Source: JBNKZU01 sp050301795
Lineage (GTDB): Bacteria; Pseudomonadota; Gammaproteobacteria; Thiohalomonadales; Thiohalomonadaceae
Assembly: GCA_050301795.1 (NCBI GenBank)
Contig: JBNKZU010000016.1
Location: forward strand, 1 to 64,000
Reading direction: 5' to 3'
Length of the DNA stretch: 64,000 nucleotides
This document shows positions 61,576-64,000 of this stretch, piece by piece. A model generated the notes under the pieces. The model was given only the letters and a program-made list of their open reading frames with translations, was not told where the DNA came from and made no database searches. How positions within the stretch are numbered: position 1 is the stretch's first letter; the number at the start of each line of letters is the position of its first letter. Both the position numbers and the translations under genes were made by a program.

Positions 61576-62064
61576 ATGGATGGTATGAATACCCTTGAAG
61601 TGGAATTGCTGGCAGACCATCCAAAGGCGATTTCATGCCTTAGTGAGTGGTTTGAGCGGGAGTGGGAACCCTATTACGGATCAGGTGGGGCTGGTGACGC
61701 CTCAGCCGATTTACGTGACTCTTGCAACAGGGAGAAGTTGCCAATTGCAATGGTAGCAATCATGGATGGAGAGGTCGTTGGAACAGCCGCATTAAAGTCT
61801 GAATCTGTCTCAACACACAAACACTTGTCCCCATGGCTTGCTGCGCTGCTCGTACTCCCAGAGTTTCGACGACATGGAATTGCAGAGCGATTGATTGCAG
61901 CAATTGAGGTTAAAGCTCAAGAACTCGGATTTCAATCCATATTCGTTGGTACAGGTGAAGGGTCAGGCACACCTGAATCAGCCCTTCGTAAACGCGGGTG
62001 GGAGTTTGTGGAGAAGGGGCCGTATTTTGTTTCAGACGTATCGATATTTCAAAAGATGCTCTAG
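61576..62064 (+). CDS. GNAT-family N-acetyltransferase
   Basis: The acetyl-CoA-binding stretch is VLPEFRRHGIAERLIAAIEV. IAMVAIMDGEVVGTAALK and the SALRKRGWEFVEKGPY end are typical for the fold. At 162 residues it is complete. It is the second GNAT in the same cargo region but is not close to the first in sequence. No Shine-Dalgarno is strong before ATG 61576; ATG at the fourth codon is an alternative. Confidence 0.85.
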   Translation: MDGMNTLEVELLADHPKAISCLSEWFEREWEPYYGSGGAGDASADLRDSCNREKLPIAMVAIMDGEVVGTAALKSESVSTHKHLSPWLAALLVLPEFRRHGIAERLIAAIEVKAQELGFQSIFVGTGEGSGTPESALRKRGWEFVEKGPYFVSDVSIFQKML

Positions 62065-62130
62065 AAAGAGCACCGATCATGTGGCTGAATAGTCAGGCAT
62101 ATACATCAGCGTTGTTTTTTGGCTTACCCG

Positions 62131-62378
62131 GTGGTCATTAACTACGGCTGACACTCAGCACCACCGATATGCAAAACATGATATCCAGGCTAAATCGCCC
62201 GTTTTGCCGCCTGCCCAAAAAAGCAGATAGAAGGATGAGGGATGAATAAAAACTGGCAACCGATTAAAAAGTAAGGTAAAAACGGAAAAGACAGGGAATT
62301 GTTCATACCCGATACAACTCCCAAAAGATAAATATGCAGGCGATTAGAGTGCTGATATACAGGCGAATCGCCTGATAT
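62131..62378. repeat. Long direct repeat, copy 2 (about 248 bp)
   Basis: It matches 58512-58760 in the same orientation, with scattered substitutions and small length changes. The region between the two starts is 3.6 kb and includes the GNAT, TfoX_C and membrane genes. Confidence 0.8.
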
Positions 62379-62543
62379 CACTGCAAATGAGGGTAAAAAT
62401 AGGGGTTCAGTCTGTCCCCTAATGTCTCTTGTGGCTGATTTAAAGTATCCGATAAACTGGGGGAGGTTCAATGTGATGCCATTTTCTATAGATATGCTGT
62501 AAATTTTTCACTACTTAACAAAAAAGATAGGACAAGGATTAAG

Positions 62544-63239
62544 ATGATATTGATTTTTAGAATAGCAGCAGGAATTATAATTGGTCTCTTAGCATGGCAA
62601 GTTATTTCATTGCAAATGATAGAAGCAGTAAATAAAGATTCAGCAAAAGACAATGTAATAATGATTGAGTTAGGTTTAAAAGCCAGTACATTAAAAAATA
62701 ATATAAGCACATACTATCATAAGAATAACTTCCTTCCACAATACATTTCAGATCTTGAGAAATGTAGAGACTCTAGAAATCGAATGACGACTTATCCATG
62801 CGCAGAAGTTCATAAAGATGGTGTTTTTTATGTAAAACATATCAATAACTGGATTTCTTTAAGACCATATACTGTTGAAAACAAAATTAAATATGACTGT
62901 AAATCATCTATACGGTTTGTTGTTGGGGCTACGGAATATCTTAACTGTTCAGAATTAGACATAGAGGATATACCAAAGCCTTTATCTGCTACTTTTGATT
63001 GTAATAAAGCAAAAACTACTGATGAGAAGTTAATTTGTGGTTCAGATAGACTTATTGATTCAGACAATAAACTGTATGTTGCATATACCAATGTGATTAA
63101 AAGAAGTTCCCCTGAGAAAGTGAATAAAATTAAAAACGAACAAATTTCTTTTATTAAAAAGCGCCGCGATAAGTGCTCAACGATAAAATGTGTTGATAAA
63201 ATGACAAGACAAAGAGTTTCTGAGTTAGAGTTGTACTAA
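62544..63239 (+). CDS. Membrane-anchored protein with LprI/DUF1311-like C-terminus
   Basis: The first about 25 residues form one hydrophobic helix. The middle (about 45-75) resembles a pilin-like pattern (STLKNNISTYYHKNNFLPQYI). The C-terminal about 85 residues carry FDCNKAKTTDEKLICGSDRL and QISFIKKRRDKCS, a LprI/DUF1311-type lysozyme-inhibitor-like domain with four Cys. The fusion may be an envelope protein. It lies between the second repeat and the IS481-type pseudogene. Confidence 0.6.
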   Translation: MILIFRIAAGIIIGLLAWQVISLQMIEAVNKDSAKDNVIMIELGLKASTLKNNISTYYHKNNFLPQYISDLEKCRDSRNRMTTYPCAEVHKDGVFYVKHINNWISLRPYTVENKIKYDCKSSIRFVVGATEYLNCSELDIEDIPKPLSATFDCNKAKTTDEKLICGSDRLIDSDNKLYVAYTNVIKRSSPEKVNKIKNEQISFIKKRRDKCSTIKCVDKMTRQRVSELELY

Positions 63240-63306
63240 AGAATCGTAGAATACTCTTTTATAATTTGTGTGATTCATAGACATCCTTTCACTATTATGG
63301 GGTGCT

Positions 63307-64000
63307 ATGAACCGAGAAATTCAGCAAAGATTATTATGGGTGTGTCTTTATGAAGAGACTGGTGATGCCGGCTTTGTCTGTGGACGATGCGGTATCTCCA
63401 GGCCCACTTTAAGAAAGTGGTGGCGTAGGTATCAGGCTTATGGCGAAGAAGGCTTACAAAGCCACAGCAGACGTCCTAACTCCTCACCTAACACCAAGAT
63501 CACCACCGAGATGGAGAGTTTGATTCTCGATATCAGGAAAGCTCGCAACCTTGGGGCAAGGCGCCTTCAGAGTGAATTATTAAGGCTTCACAATATTTCA
63601 CTATCACTGGCATCAATTCATAAGATTCTTAAAAAGCATCAGGTGAAGGCTGTCAAAAAGTTCAGGAAGAAATCCGACTTCATCAGATATGAACGACCTA
63701 TTCCAGGAGACAGAGTTCAGATGGATACCGTCAAGATTGGCTCCGGGCTTTAACAATACACATCTGTTGATGATTGCACCCGTTATAGGGTTTTACGCAT
63801 TTACAAGCGACGTAAGACGGCGAATACTCTCGATTTCATAGATGCAGTCACAGAGGAAATGCCTTTCCCTATTCAGCGAATACAGACCGATAGAGGGCGT
63901 GAGTTTTTTGCGGTCAAAGTGCAGGAGAAACTGATGGGACTGGGTATTAAATTTAGGCCTAGCAAGCCAGGGTCGCCACATCTTAATGGAAAAGTGGAAC
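63307..64000 (+). pseudogene. IS481-family transposase broken by in-frame stop, continues off the window
   Basis: The protein starts MNREIQQRLLWVCLYEE with a helix-turn-helix and reads through MDTVKIGSGL. There the codon after GGGCTT is TAA, where family members have Tyr (GLYQYT). Beyond it, without a frame change, the sequence continues with DDCTRY, QTDRGREFF and PHLNGKVE, which complete the DDE-type catalytic residues. So a single base change has probably inactivated it. The last visible base is at 64000 and the C-terminus is outside the window. The true element ends are not identified. Confidence 0.85.

Noticed and set aside
58808..62064. Integron cassette array
   Set aside because: The short GNAT, TfoX and hypothetical genes look cassette-like, but no paired attC cores (RYYYAAC ... 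GTTRRRY) could be found between them and no integrase is visible. The long repeats are not attC in size or shape.
1..64000. CRISPR array or tRNA genes
   Set aside because: No regularly spaced short repeats with unique spacers were seen, and no tRNA-like cloverleaf with a proper T-loop was noticed by eye. A covariance-model scan was not possible here.

Overview
The window looks like chromosome of a gammaproteobacterium. A MutH endonuclease, a YcgL-domain protein, a Tex protein, a two-subunit glycine decarboxylase behind a tandem glycine riboswitch and dense signalling genes (HDOD, GGDEF/EAL, PilZ, hybrid kinases) all fit. Base composition is mid-range, except for richer G+C in the secreted-protein block (about 5.7-10.1 kb) and in the trpB-like gene (56.9-58.3 kb). 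TusA, a SulP transporter and rhodanese genes hint at active sulfur chemistry, but the sequence does not fix a genus.

Layout. 1-3.5 kb: the end of an IS256-type element, a Fic protein with a repeat-studded promoter, and a lipoprotein/outer-membrane pair. 3.5-5.6 kb: a two-component system. 5.7-10.7 kb: a giant secreted beta-helix/lectin protein, a smaller paralogue sharing its C-terminal domain, two very small proteins and REP-like hairpins. 10.8-13.2 kb: a PqqD-like/HprK-like kinase fusion and a nucleotidyltransferase. 13.3-20.4 kb: a small Cys-containing peptide resembling halocin C8, divergent from a tightly coupled operon (PqqD-like protein, ATP-grasp ligase, PLP decarboxylase, urea-transporter/M23 fusion, beta-barrel, TPR). 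20.4-26.8 kb: a MITE-like repeat, PAP2 phosphatase, TusA, UbiA-type prenyltransferase, HEAT-repeat alkylation-repair protein, cyclic-nucleotide/rhodanese protein and SulP transporter. 26.9-33.9 kb: glycine riboswitch, lipA-gcvT-gcvH-gcvPA-gcvPB, dgkA and a PfkB kinase. 34-44.8 kb: ordinary housekeeping and regulatory genes (mutH, MlaC-like, tex, Crp/Fnr, HDOD, pentapeptide, DUF2797, DUF1015, YcgL). 44.9-51.1 kb: a signalling locus with a Ras-like GTPase, a membrane protein that appears to join a roadblock-like cytoplasmic domain to a periplasmic OmpA domain, a coiled-coil protein, a hybrid kinase and a sigma-54 activator, with a good sigma-54 promoter candidate in front of the operon. 51.2-58.3 kb: DUF523, GGDEF/EAL, an acidic small protein, a Lon-like protease and a TrpB2-type synthase. 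58.3-64 kb: accessory region with two long direct repeats around small cargo genes (two GNATs, a lone TfoX C-terminal domain), then an IS481-type transposase broken by a stop codon and cut by the window edge.

How genes work together. The clearest pathway is glycine cleavage: the riboswitch senses glycine, LipA makes the lipoyl group that GcvH carries, and GcvT/GcvPA/GcvPB complete the enzyme. The best candidates for undescribed biology are the GTPase/roadblock-like/OmpA locus, the kinase-nucleotidyltransferase peptide system at 10.4-13.1 kb, and the halocin-like peptide beside the ATP-grasp/decarboxylase operon. All family names come from reading the protein sequences and motifs; no database search was run.
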